A DNA stretch of 64,000 nt from Alkalimonas cellulosilytica (GTDB taxonomy: Bacteria; Pseudomonadota; Gammaproteobacteria; Enterobacterales; Alteromonadaceae). Numbering within the stretch: the stretch's first letter is position 1; the number at the start of each line of letters is the position of its first letter. The position numbers were made by a program, and so were the translations under genes. Shown piece after piece: positions 1 to 8,336 of this stretch. A model generated the notes under the pieces. That model did no database searches and was not told the origin of the DNA. It saw only the letters and a program-made list of their open reading frames with translations. The stretch covers positions 62,001 to 126,000 of the forward strand of contig NZ_JAUHLI010000012.1 of NCBI RefSeq assembly GCF_036325985.1, read 5' to 3'.

Positions 1-2
1 AC

Positions 3-1616
3 AGCCGCGATGGCTTTAGTTTCAACCAACACACCGGTCAGCGCGATTACGATAAAGACTCGCTCACCTGGCGTGGCAGTCTGCTTTATACCCCAACCGA
101 TGATTTTTCGGCCTATCTGGTGCTGGATGGCTCCAACCAAAACCCGGATTTTTCCCGTACCCCGCACCGGGAAACGCCTATTTACTCCCTGCCAACAGGG
201 GATTTCTTGCCGGTGGGCGATGATCCCTTCGTGGTCAATGCCAACTTCAACGACCGTGAAGAATTGCGCACCAAAGGGGTAGCCCTGACACTGGATTATC
301 AATTTCAGCAATCTACCCTGAAATCCATCACGGCGTACCGGGAAATGACCTACCGTACACATCTGGACTTAGATGGGTCACCAGATGATAGCTTTGGTAT
401 TTACAGCTATGAAGATCAGGATCAGCTTAGCCAGGAGCTGCAGTGGCTGTACCGCAACGAGCGCTTATCGCTGGTATCAGGGCTATTTTACTTTAAGGAA
501 AACTCCTGGAGCTTTGGTGGTGCCATTGCACCGGATTTTTTTGTGCCACTGGGCAACGGTATTTTCTTTCCTTTTCCAGTGATCAGTGCCGGCTTACGTG
601 ACCAAACCAATACCAGTCATGCCATCTACAGCAACCTGACCCTGCAACTAAGCGAGCCACTCAGCCTGACACTGGGTGCTCGCTGGACCCGGGAGAAAAA
701 AGAGGTCAGTAATCGTGGTGAGGAATTCGCAGGTACCGGTGTGACTACACCCCAAGGCATGAAAGCCGTGTTTGGCAGCGGTATTGGCCATAGCCTGACT
801 GGCTACGATGCCAGCCAAAGCTGGAATGATTTCTCCCCACGCGCCGTGCTGAACTACCAATACTCCCCCCAAACCATGCTGTACAGCAGCATCAGCAAAG
901 GCTTTAAAAGCGGTGGTTTCAATGGCCGTTTAACCTCGTTTGCCCAGCCCTACGATCCGGAAACCCTGTGGAGCTATGAAGTCGGTTCCAAGTCGATGTT
1001 ACTTAGCCAGCAAGTGCGGCTAAATTCGGCTTTATTCTACAACGATTACAAAAACTTCCAGCTCAGTCGTTTTTCGATTGATCCGGATACGGGGGCCTTT
1101 TTATCGCTGTTTGAAAACGCCGGTAAAGCCAGCACCTATGGTGCTGAGCTGGAGCTACAGGCTCTGCTTAGCGACAGCTTAACGCTGAACCTGAATCTGG
1201 GCTACCTGGCCGGTGGCTACGATGAACTGCTGGGCGATTTTGAGCAGGAAATCAGCGATGAGCGGGAGCTGGTGAATGCACCGCGCTGGAATGGCCGGCT
1301 GGGGCTGGATTACTGGTTTGATTTAGGCAACCAAGGCAGCCTGTCACTCAATGCTGGTGTCAGTATCAAAAGCAAAACCTATCTGACCGTCAGTAGCAGT
1401 GATGTACTGGCACAGCCCGGCTTCGCTCTGTACGACCTGTACCTAAGCTGGCAAAGCCAGGATGAGCAGTGGCAACTGAATCTGTTTGGCAAAAACCTGA
1501 CCGATAAACGCTATCGCCAGCATGGATTTGATTTAAGTGCCTCACCGGGGGTGCAACTGGGTTATTACGGCGATCCCCGTACCTTTGGCCTGCAACTGAC
1601 TTACAGGTATTTCTAA
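3..1616 (+). CDS. TonB-dependent receptor, C-terminal part (5' end outside window)
   Basis: The reading frame is already open at base 3, so the gene begins outside the window and the plug domain is missing. What remains is an outer membrane beta-barrel: alternating aromatic/polar strands, the phrase SISKGFKSGGFNGR typical of receptor barrels, and a final strand ending LTYRYF with a terminal Phe, the usual Bam signal. By family it would take up a substrate (siderophore, vitamin, glycan or other organic ligand) using TonB energy. The stop codon overlaps the start of the next gene (TAATG), so an alpha/beta hydrolase is translationally coupled, and an AraC regulator follows; this hints that the ligand is an ester or similar organic compound rather than iron, but the substrate cannot be read from the sequence. 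Confidence 0.9.
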   Translation, partial: SRDGFSFNQHTGQRDYDKDSLTWRGSLLYTPTDDFSAYLVLDGSNQNPDFSRTPHRETPIYSLPTGDFLPVGDDPFVVNANFNDREELRTKGVALTLDYQFQQSTLKSITAYREMTYRTHLDLDGSPDDSFGIYSYEDQDQLSQELQWLYRNERLSLVSGLFYFKENSWSFGGAIAPDFFVPLGNGIFFPFPVISAGLRDQTNTSHAIYSNLTLQLSEPLSLTLGARWTREKKEVSNRGEEFAGTGVTTPQGMKAVFGSGIGHSLTGYDASQSWNDFSPRAVLNYQYSPQTMLYSSISKGFKSGGFNGRLTSFAQPYDPETLWSYEVGSKSMLLSQQVRLNSALFYNDYKNFQLSRFSIDPDTGAFLSLFENAGKASTYGAELELQALLSDSLTLNLNLGYLAGGYDELLGDFEQEISDERELVNAPRWNGRLGLDYWFDLGNQGSLSLNAGVSIKSKTYLTVSSSDVLAQPGFALYDLYLSWQSQDEQWQLNLFGKNLTDKRYRQHGFDLSASPGVQLGYYGDPRTFGLQLTYRYF

Positions 1617-2569
1617 TGAGCATGGATCAAGCAACTGCAGCCCTTCTTGAGCAGTTTAACCAACAAGCGGCTGCGCTGCAGCCACATAAACCAACCATTG
1701 AAGCTTCGCGTGCTGGCGCGCGGACCATGTTTTTATCACTGGCCGGTGACAGCGACCCAGACTGCCGGGTTGAGTCGCTGCAGTTGGCCGCCACCAACCA
1801 TTTCGTCCCTGCCCGGCTGTATCAGCCGCAGCAGTTGCAGGTGCCGGATGCCATCGTACTGTTTTTACACGGCGGTGGCTGGAGCCTTGGTGATCTGGAT
1901 TGTTACGATGCGCTGGTTCGCTCACTGTGCCAGCAAAGCGGTGTGCGTTTTTTAAGCGTTGAGTACCGGTTAGCACCAGATCACCCCTACCCGGCTGGGC
2001 TGGACGATGCATGTCTTGCGCTGCGCTGGTTGCATCAACAATCGGCTGAGCTCGGCATTTCAGCCACTAAAATTGCCGTGATGGGCGACAGTGCCGGTGG
2101 CAACCTGGCGCTGGCGCTCAGTATGAGGGCCAGCCGCAGTCTGCACTTGCCCATTGCGGGCCAGTACCTGATTTATCCGGTACTGGATGTACACAGCCTA
2201 CACGATGCCTACCCATCCCGGCTGCAATTTGGCAATGGCGATTATCTGCTGGCACGATCTGCCATTGACGATACCCGCAACTGGTATCTTACCGATGAAG
2301 AACGCAGCGATAACCCGGAAATCTCGCCCTTATTGCAGTCCCGACTGGATGATCTGCCCCCAACCTCTTTGTTGCTGGCCAACTTCGATCCTTTGCTGGA
2401 TGAGGGCAAAATACTGGCAGAGCGGCTTCAAGCGCTTGGCTTACTAAAGCGGCTGGATAGCTACGACAGCATCCATGCTTTTGTCTCTTTCGGCATCTTA
2501 CCTATCTCACAGCTCGCCAGAACCCGGCTGGCAAAGCAACTGCGTGAGGATTTGCTGGCTCTTGTTTAG
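1616..2569 (+). CDS. Alpha/beta hydrolase, hormone-sensitive-lipase (HSL) type
   Basis: A 317-residue cytoplasmic esterase of the HSL family. Visible motifs are the oxyanion-hole HGGGW near residue 86, the nucleophile elbow GDSAGGN near residue 158, a late Asp in NFDPLLDEG and His in DSIHAF, giving a complete Ser-Asp-His triad. There is no signal peptide. The start codon overlaps the stop of the TonB receptor gene by one base, so the two are probably co-translated. A plausible role is to cleave an ester imported by the receptor; this is inferred from context only. The length is normal for the family. Confidence 0.88.
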   Translation: MSMDQATAALLEQFNQQAAALQPHKPTIEASRAGARTMFLSLAGDSDPDCRVESLQLAATNHFVPARLYQPQQLQVPDAIVLFLHGGGWSLGDLDCYDALVRSLCQQSGVRFLSVEYRLAPDHPYPAGLDDACLALRWLHQQSAELGISATKIAVMGDSAGGNLALALSMRASRSLHLPIAGQYLIYPVLDVHSLHDAYPSRLQFGNGDYLLARSAIDDTRNWYLTDEERSDNPEISPLLQSRLDDLPPTSLLLANFDPLLDEGKILAERLQALGLLKRLDSYDSIHAFVSFGILPISQLARTRLAKQLREDLLALV

Positions 2570-2651
2570 AGATAGGATACTGCACTTTTGTACTGTTGCC
2601 AGCTGAGCCAGGTTATGCTTTAGTCATTACAGGATTAAGCCGCGGCGAACA

Positions 2652-3647
2652 ATGATGACCACAGAGCATGCAACCAAAGACAGCTGGCAGATGTTATCTG
2701 AGATGATGGCAGCGCATGGTGTCTGCATGGATGGGCTGATTGAGCATACAGAGACTGGGGATACAGGCAGCCCTGCCAGTATGCTGCGCTTGCTTGAACG
2801 TTTTGCCATCGAAGTACAGGATGAGTCGCTGCACTTGTCGGAGCGGCCATTAATGCCGGGGACCAATGACTATGTGCTGTCCAGCCTTTGCCACTGCACC
2901 ACGATTCAGCAGGCATTGCAGCAACTGGCGAATGCGTATAATTTTATTCATGCTGGCAACTACAATCAGCTGGAATGCACTGAGCGCCACTTGATTTACC
3001 GCATTGATGATCGCAGTTTTCCCTATACCGCCGATGCGCGCCAGTACATTGCTTTTAACCTGGATATGGTACTGGTGTTTATTCATGGCGTGATCACCAC
3101 CCTGGCAGGCTCTGCGGTGCCTTTATTGAAGATCAAAAGTCGGAATCAAGCGGCCAGCCAATCCCCCTTGCCTGCCACCTTTACCGAAACGGCACTGAGC
3201 TTTTCCGCCAGCTGTTTTGAGCTGCACTACCCGGCCGAGTTGGCAACGCGTGCCATTCAGCGACCTGACGGCCAAATCCTGAACTCGTCTTTGGTCTACA
3301 GTGAATTGCAGCGCCTTGGCACGGAGCCTTGCGGCCAGAGCGCGACCAGCTTTCCGCTTAAAGTCAGATTGGCTTTGGAGTCAGGTTTACGCGATCAGGC
3401 CAGTGTCGCCCGCACCTTAGGCTGCAGCGTTGCCACGCTGCGCCGGCGCCTGGCAGCGCACCGAACCAGCTTTCGCCAATACAAAGAGCAGTTATTAAAC
3501 CAGGAAGCCAAGTTGCTGTTGATGCAGCAACTAACCTTGGAAGACATTGCCCACAAGCTATCGTTTTCCGATGCCCGCAGCTTTAAACGCGCCTTTCGCA
3601 ACTGGAATGGCATCAGCCCACGGCAGTACGCCGAACGGAAAGGTTGA
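2652..3647 (+). CDS. AraC-family transcriptional regulator
   Basis: A 331-residue protein with an N-terminal arabinose-binding-like (PF12625-type) effector domain over about residues 20-210 and a C-terminal AraC/XylS double helix-turn-helix over about residues 235-328. The second helix-turn-helix is clear: LTLEDIAHKLSFSDARSFKR followed by FRNWNGISPRQYAE. It lies 82 bases downstream of the esterase in the same direction and is the likely local regulator of the receptor-esterase pair. Two adjacent Met codons are possible starts (2652 and 2655); no strong ribosome binding site separates them. Confidence 0.88.
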   Translation: MMTTEHATKDSWQMLSEMMAAHGVCMDGLIEHTETGDTGSPASMLRLLERFAIEVQDESLHLSERPLMPGTNDYVLSSLCHCTTIQQALQQLANAYNFIHAGNYNQLECTERHLIYRIDDRSFPYTADARQYIAFNLDMVLVFIHGVITTLAGSAVPLLKIKSRNQAASQSPLPATFTETALSFSASCFELHYPAELATRAIQRPDGQILNSSLVYSELQRLGTEPCGQSATSFPLKVRLALESGLRDQASVARTLGCSVATLRRRLAAHRTSFRQYKEQLLNQEAKLLLMQQLTLEDIAHKLSFSDARSFKRAFRNWNGISPRQYAERKG

Positions 3648-3653
3648 TGTGGT

Positions 3654-4076
3654 TCAACCGGTACTATCTGATGCAGGTGCATACTTAGCAAATACCTCGG
3701 CCTCGGTCAGATTCTCGGTCTGCTCTCGGAAATTGTAAAAAGCCGGCTTCTGATCAATGAAGATTTGCTCCGTCAGGGCCATCCCTGCTTCATCCTGAAA
3801 CAGGCCAGCAGGCAGAATGTATTCGTTGGCATCCAGCAAGTGGTAATACATATGAGTGCCGCAACGACGGCAAAAGCCGCGATTGGCCCATTCAGAAGAC
3901 GAATAATCGGTCACAAACTCCCGGCCTTCAAATTGAACATCCTGGCCGCAATGCACGGCGAACAAAGGTCCACCGCCCCAGCGGCGGCAGATACCGCAGT
4001 GACAGACACTGACTTGATGTTGCTCCTTTGCGGTTACTTTGACAGAACCACATAAACACTGTGCTTGCATAGACAT
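3654..4076 (-). CDS. GFA-family (CENP-V/GFA) zinc protein
   Basis: A 140-residue protein of the family named after glutathione-dependent formaldehyde-activating enzyme. Zinc ligands are visible as CLCGSV near residue 7, CHCGICRRWGG near residue 26 and CRRCGTHMYY near residue 92. Most members have no proven enzymatic role, so only the family is assigned. It is convergent with the AraC gene, with 6 bases between the stops. Confidence 0.85.
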   Translation of the reverse strand: MSMQAQCLCGSVKVTAKEQHQVSVCHCGICRRWGGGPLFAVHCGQDVQFEGREFVTDYSSSEWANRGFCRRCGTHMYYHLLDANEYILPAGLFQDEAGMALTEQIFIDQKPAFYNFREQTENLTEAEVFAKYAPASDSTG

Positions 4077-4154
4077 GCCTCCATAAAGTGTCTTTTCACT
4101 ATAAATGAAATCAAGTCATGCGCCAGTGTATTTTGTTACTAAAAGTAATGCTTG

Positions 4155-4655
4155 TTAACATGATAACCCATGCACCGCCCACTCCTTTTGGGCTCTTTGC
4201 CGGTCTGGATCTGGCACTGCAATCACCGATTCGATGGCCTGAATGTAGTAATCTGGCAGTTGCACCTCTTGCGCCCCCACCAGCACATGATGTTTGTACC
4301 AGTCGTATGGGATCACATCATTCCGAATACGGATGGCGTAGTAGATTAACGCTTCCAGGCTGTGACCATCGCTGTGCTGCACCCAAACCGGTTTGGCGTT
4401 GTAACCGGTGCCTAAGCTTTCTGCCTGATCCAGCACCGGCCGCTCGGCCGGATCCATCTTGTAGACGGCACCAAGCACCTGATGGCTGCTATCACCGGTA
4501 AAAAAGGCATCGCACTTGGCCGAACCATCGGTGCTGGCTTTGTGAAACCGCAGCTGATAGCCGGGCAGCCGATACACGCCAAGCCGCTCAGCGCTCGGTA
4601 CCCGCTGGCGCAGCCGGGCCAGCGATAAATTGGAGCCATAAGCAAAGTACAGCAT
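4155..4655 (-). CDS. Gamma-glutamylcyclotransferase-like protein (AIG2/BtrG fold)
   Basis: About 166 residues from the preferred start MLYFAYGSNLSL. The YGSN loop at the N terminus and LDQAESLGTGY, which carries the catalytic Glu, are the two signatures of the fold. By family it may release 5-oxoproline from gamma-glutamyl amines or peptides; the real substrate is unknown. A start 24 bases further upstream is possible but would overlap the amidohydrolase gene; with the start chosen here the two are separated by a single base, as in a coupled operon. Confidence 0.82.
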   Translation of the reverse strand: MLYFAYGSNLSLARLRQRVPSAERLGVYRLPGYQLRFHKASTDGSAKCDAFFTGDSSHQVLGAVYKMDPAERPVLDQAESLGTGYNAKPVWVQHSDGHSLEALIYYAIRIRNDVIPYDWYKHHVLVGAQEVQLPDYYIQAIESVIAVPDPDRQRAQKEWAVHGLSC

Positions 4656-4656
4656 C

Positions 4657-6021
4657 TTAACGCCCTCGCTGTTCGGCACTACGGGCGGCGGCTATTTCAG
4701 CCAGTTTCGCATCCAGCTCTGCCCGGCTTAGCCACTGCCCGCGCACCATCACACCGGCTGGCTGGTACAGCGCCGACAAGTCATCCAAAGGATTCGCATC
4801 CACCAGCAGCAGATCGGCCCGGTGACCAGCTTTTACCAGACCAAAAGTATCCTGCTCGGCAAAGTACTCCCCCACCAGCACAGTGCCACTGCGCAGGATA
4901 TCGTAGTGGCTCATGCCCGCAGCTGCCATCATAGGCAGCTCACGGCGCAAGGATAAACCCGGTACACTGTACAGCTGCGGTGCGTCCGTGCCCATCAGAA
5001 TAGTCACCCCTGCCTGATACAATGCACTTAGCAAGCGCTGGCGGTTTTCGGCATGAATGGCGGCTGTTTCTCCGGTGTAATAGGCCCCACTGGCCGCGTC
5101 CAGATAACGGCGCCAACCGTTTATTACCCGGGATGGCATGTATTTCAGCTCGTCAAAACTTTCCAGCAGCTCCCTATCGGCAGCGCCGATAATGGTTTCC
5201 CATAATGCCTGAGTAGGCACTACAGCCACCTGATACGTTTTGGTCAGCGCCACCAGCTCAGCCATATCCTGCTCGGTTAATGGCGTATCAAAACCGCCCA
5301 GCGCCGCCATATAACCATCCAGATGATCAATAGTGCGGCTGCCTAGTTGAATCGCTTGCTCCACCCCAACGGCTTCCGGCACATGGCCGGCAAAGTCAAT
5401 GCCTTGTTGTTTGGCTTCATCGGCAATGGCCTGATACTGCTCCAGGCTCAGACCAGGGTGAATTTTTAGTAAGTCCCAGCCCTCACTTTTGTGCTGGCGC
5501 ACGCGCTCGCGGGCTTGCTCTGGTGAGGTCACCGTATGTTGATTAAAGCTGGGACCCGCCAGATACAAGGTTGGCCCCAGCCGCTTGCCGGTGGCAATAT
5601 CGTCTTTTAACCGCAGCTGATGGTCATGGCCCAGCATGCCACGCACGGTAGTTACACCACCGGCGACATAGAGTAGCAACACATCATCCAGATAACGGGC
5701 GGGCATGCCACTGAAATCAACGGTAGGTGGTACATGGCCATGCATTTCTGCCAGTCCGGGCAGCAAGTATCGGCCCTGACCGTCAATGACCGTTGCCCCT
5801 TGCGGGATTTCCAGCTCCGCCGCAGCTGCTACCGCCACAATGCGATCGCCTTTAACCAGCACCCGCTGATTGGAGAGCACCTGGTCCGAGTCCATTGGCA
5901 GCACCTGCACCTGGTCAAACACCGTAACCGATGCTTCTGGCTCCGACGTGTTGTCAGCCCAAGCAGACAAGGATGTGATCACCAGCAGTAGTAGGCAGTA
6001 ACAAAAGCCTGAGCGCAGCAT
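4657..6021 (-). CDS. Secreted metal-dependent amidohydrolase
   Basis: From the chosen ATG (an AGAGGA-type ribosome binding site lies 9 bases upstream) the protein is 454 residues with a signal peptide of about 22 residues ending SAWA. It belongs to the amidohydrolase superfamily (imidazolonepropionase/prolidase-like). Metal-site motifs are visible in order: HGH in EMHGHVPP, a His in AGHVPEAVG, a His in TIDHLDGY and the final Asp in GTDAP. It probably hydrolyses an amide or dipeptide in the periplasm. It is followed by the gamma-glutamylcyclotransferase-like gene with one base between them, suggesting joint turnover of a peptide-like compound (inference). Confidence 0.82.
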   Translation of the reverse strand: MLRSGFCYCLLLLVITSLSAWADNTSEPEASVTVFDQVQVLPMDSDQVLSNQRVLVKGDRIVAVAAAAELEIPQGATVIDGQGRYLLPGLAEMHGHVPPTVDFSGMPARYLDDVLLLYVAGGVTTVRGMLGHDHQLRLKDDIATGKRLGPTLYLAGPSFNQHTVTSPEQARERVRQHKSEGWDLLKIHPGLSLEQYQAIADEAKQQGIDFAGHVPEAVGVEQAIQLGSRTIDHLDGYMAALGGFDTPLTEQDMAELVALTKTYQVAVVPTQALWETIIGAADRELLESFDELKYMPSRVINGWRRYLDAASGAYYTGETAAIHAENRQRLLSALYQAGVTILMGTDAPQLYSVPGLSLRRELPMMAAAGMSHYDILRSGTVLVGEYFAEQDTFGLVKAGHRADLLLVDANPLDDLSALYQPAGVMVRGQWLSRAELDAKLAEIAAARSAEQRGR

Positions 6022-6163
6022 AAACAAGGTCCTCTTTCGTCCCAAAACGATGCGCCAAGTATGGTTAGTCACTGCTTTTTTCGCAAGCCAGCTGCTGTCA
6101 AAGAGCCACCTGCTGCGACCAGGGTGCGGTCATTCACATTCAAGCTGGCTCCAGGCAGTAAGA

Positions 6164-7381
6164 CTAACGGAGCATCTGATAAAACGGCAAGATATGGACC
6201 TTTTCTCCAGCAGCCACCGGACCCCGCTCTTGCTCCAACGCAATGTAACAGTTGGCTTTGGCGGCGCCACTGAGCACGGCAGAGCTTTGCCGGCCTACTG
6301 GTTTTACCTGCAACTGACCGTCTAGCTGCTGATAAAAGCCGCGCTGAAAATCCGCCCGGCCCGGTGTTTTTCTGAGTGTTTCTGCGGACACTGCCGCCAA
6401 TGGTTGCTGCCTTAGCATCGCCATCGGCTCACCTGCCAGGCGTCGCAACACAGGCTGTACCAATACATCCATGGTAGCGACTGCCGCCACCGGATTACCC
6501 GGCAAGCCGAAAAACCAGCATGTCCCCAAGCTACCAAAGGCAAAGGGTTTGCCCGGCTTCATTGCCACTTTCCAAAAACCGATATCGCCCAGTTCACTGA
6601 GTAATTGTCGGGTGTAATCTGCATCCCCAACTGATACCCCGGCACTGGTGATCAACACATCGGCTTCATCGCTGGCCTGTAAAATAGCCTGGCGGATTGC
6701 CTCAGGCTTGTCAGGCAGTAAGCCTAAATCCAGCACATCGCAATCCAGCCGCTTTAGCATAGCAGTTAGCACCACCCGGTTGCTGTCGTACAGGTGACCT
6801 GCCGGCAATGGCTGGCCTGGGGCGATGAGCTCATCACCGGTTGAAAATACCGCAGCCTTGATCTGCCGGTGCACCGTTACCTCGGCCTGGCCGATCGAAG
6901 CCAGCAAGCCCAAATCGACCGCCGACAGCCGTTGTCCTTTGGACAACACCAGCTGCCCTGGGGCAATATCTTCGCCAGCTTTACGGACATGCTCTCCCGG
7001 CTTAGGTGCATGCAGCAATCGAATACCCTGCCCGGCTTGCTCTACCTGCTCCTGCATCACAACAGTATCCAACCCCTCCGGCAAAACAGCACCGGTGGTG
7101 ATACGCACACAATTATTCGCCGGAACTGCCCCCTCAAAAGCATGCCCTGCCAGTGCAGTGCCTGCCAAGGGCAAGGTGTTGCCAGGTACCGCCTCTACTG
7201 CGCGCAGTGCATAACCATCCATCGCTGAGTTATCAAAAGCAGGCACCGTCACTTCGGCCCGGATATCACTGGCCAGTACCCGGCCAAGCGCAGCTGCCAG
7301 ACCCAGGTGTTCGGTAGCAACCAGCGGACTCACCTGGCTTAACATGACATCAATCGCATCCTGCACCGGCATCATGCTCAT
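6164..7381 (-). CDS. moeA: Molybdopterin molybdenumtransferase MoeA
   Basis: A 405-residue protein with the standard MoeA order: an N-terminal domain with VPAFDNSAMDGYA near residue 45, the MoCF-biosynthesis domain with TSAGVSVGDADYT near residue 245 and LPGNPVA near residue 293, then the C-terminal beta-barrel domain. MoeA inserts molybdate into adenylated molybdopterin. Its start overlaps the narL stop by four bases (ATGA), so it is co-transcribed with the nitrate response regulator, an arrangement that fits a cell needing Moco mainly for nitrate reductase. Confidence 0.95.
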   Translation of the reverse strand: MSMMPVQDAIDVMLSQVSPLVATEHLGLAAALGRVLASDIRAEVTVPAFDNSAMDGYALRAVEAVPGNTLPLAGTALAGHAFEGAVPANNCVRITTGAVLPEGLDTVVMQEQVEQAGQGIRLLHAPKPGEHVRKAGEDIAPGQLVLSKGQRLSAVDLGLLASIGQAEVTVHRQIKAAVFSTGDELIAPGQPLPAGHLYDSNRVVLTAMLKRLDCDVLDLGLLPDKPEAIRQAILQASDEADVLITSAGVSVGDADYTRQLLSELGDIGFWKVAMKPGKPFAFGSLGTCWFFGLPGNPVAAVATMDVLVQPVLRRLAGEPMAMLRQQPLAAVSAETLRKTPGRADFQRGFYQQLDGQLQVKPVGRQSSAVLSGAAKANCYIALEQERGPVAAGEKVHILPFYQMLR

Positions 7382-8031
7382 GCCTTAGCTCCTTGCTGAT
7401 TCACCATCCAGACCGCAGCCTCGACCCGCGAGCGCAGCCCCAGCTTTTTCAGCAGATGCTTCACATGCACTTTGACGGTGCCATCGGAGATATCCAGCTC
7501 CCGCGCTATCACCTTATTGCTCATGCCTTTGGCTATCAAACTCAGAATTTCGTACTCACGGTTGGTCAGGCTATTCAGCTCGGCATTGGGTTTGGGGCCT
7601 GGTTTTCTAAGCGCCGTAGCCAGTACCGCGGCGACCGACTCGCTGAGCACCATTTTACCGGTCACAGCCCGGCGAATTTGCTCCAGCAGCTGCTCAGGTT
7701 CCATGTCTTTTAGCAGGTAACCATCGGCACCGAGCGTAATGGCCTGCACCACATCTTCATCGGCATCCGATACCGTCAGCATCACAATGCGGGAGGTGAC
7801 CCCTTCTTTACGCAATGCCTGCAAAGTGGCCAACCCATCCATACCCTGCATGTTTAAATCCAGGATGATCAAATCCGGGTCCAGCTCGACGGCAAGAGGG
7901 ATGGCTTCTTTCCCACTGCTGGCTTCTGCCACCACATCCAGATCATCTTCATACTCCAACAATTGCCTGAGACCTTTGCGCAATAAAGGATGATCATCAA
8001 TCAGCATGACGCTGGCTGCTTCAGAATTCAT
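7378..8031 (-). CDS. narL: Nitrate/nitrite response regulator NarL
   Basis: A 217-residue NarL/FixJ-type response regulator. The receiver domain shows the acidic pocket MLIDDHPLLRKG, the phosphoacceptor Asp in LIILDLNMQGMDG and a conserved Lys in LLKDM. The LuxR-type helix-turn-helix is LTNREYEILSLIAKGMSNK followed by the recognition helix DGTVKVHVKHLLKKLG. It is assigned as NarL because narX, narGHJI and NarK transporters lie next to it. Its cognate kinase narX is about 4.6 kb away, separated by two plus-strand genes. It is followed by moeA with a four-base overlap. Confidence 0.92.
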   Translation of the reverse strand: MNSEAASVMLIDDHPLLRKGLRQLLEYEDDLDVVAEASSGKEAIPLAVELDPDLIILDLNMQGMDGLATLQALRKEGVTSRIVMLTVSDADEDVVQAITLGADGYLLKDMEPEQLLEQIRRAVTGKMVLSESVAAVLATALRKPGPKPNAELNSLTNREYEILSLIAKGMSNKVIARELDISDGTVKVHVKHLLKKLGLRSRVEAAVWMVNQQGAKA

Positions 8032-8336
8032 GGGTTACTCCATCGGTGCTGTATAATCCGGCTATTAGCCGTGATTTATGGCTTGGATTCTTTGACTCAA
8101 GTCATAGTTTGGTCTATTCACGCTAAAGTAACAAGCATGAATGGCTGGCAAGCAAAGAATAAAAGGCTAATTTAACTGCATGATTTTAAATCTTAATTTT
8201 TCTAAGACTACAGACGAATACCTAATTGTAGGTACCCATGTATAGTTGATAGCGCATTGGAGCTAACCCCAGAGTTACATTGTTGTTCAAGGGCACTGCA
8301 CGCATAGTTAGCACATCAGCAAACAGGAGTCTGACT
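8032..8336. promoter_or_regulatory. Divergent narL / narK intergenic region with NarL/NarP-type site
   Basis: This 305-base AT-rich gap separates divergent narL and narK. At 8219-8234 lies a 7-2-7 inverted repeat TACCTAA-TT-GTAGGTA, one mismatch per half from the NarL/NarP consensus, and at 8233-8239 a perfect heptamer TACCCAT. This is the expected arrangement for nitrate control of narK. Only a degenerate FNR-like sequence (TTGACTCAAGTCAT at 8092-8105, 7 of 10 positions) is present, so direct FNR control here is uncertain. The narK start is set by an AGGAG upstream of ATG 8337. Confidence 0.6.

Noticed and set aside
8092..8105. FNR-like TTGACTCAAGTCAT between narL and narK
   Set aside because: Only 7 of 10 consensus positions; other FNR boxes in the window are perfect.
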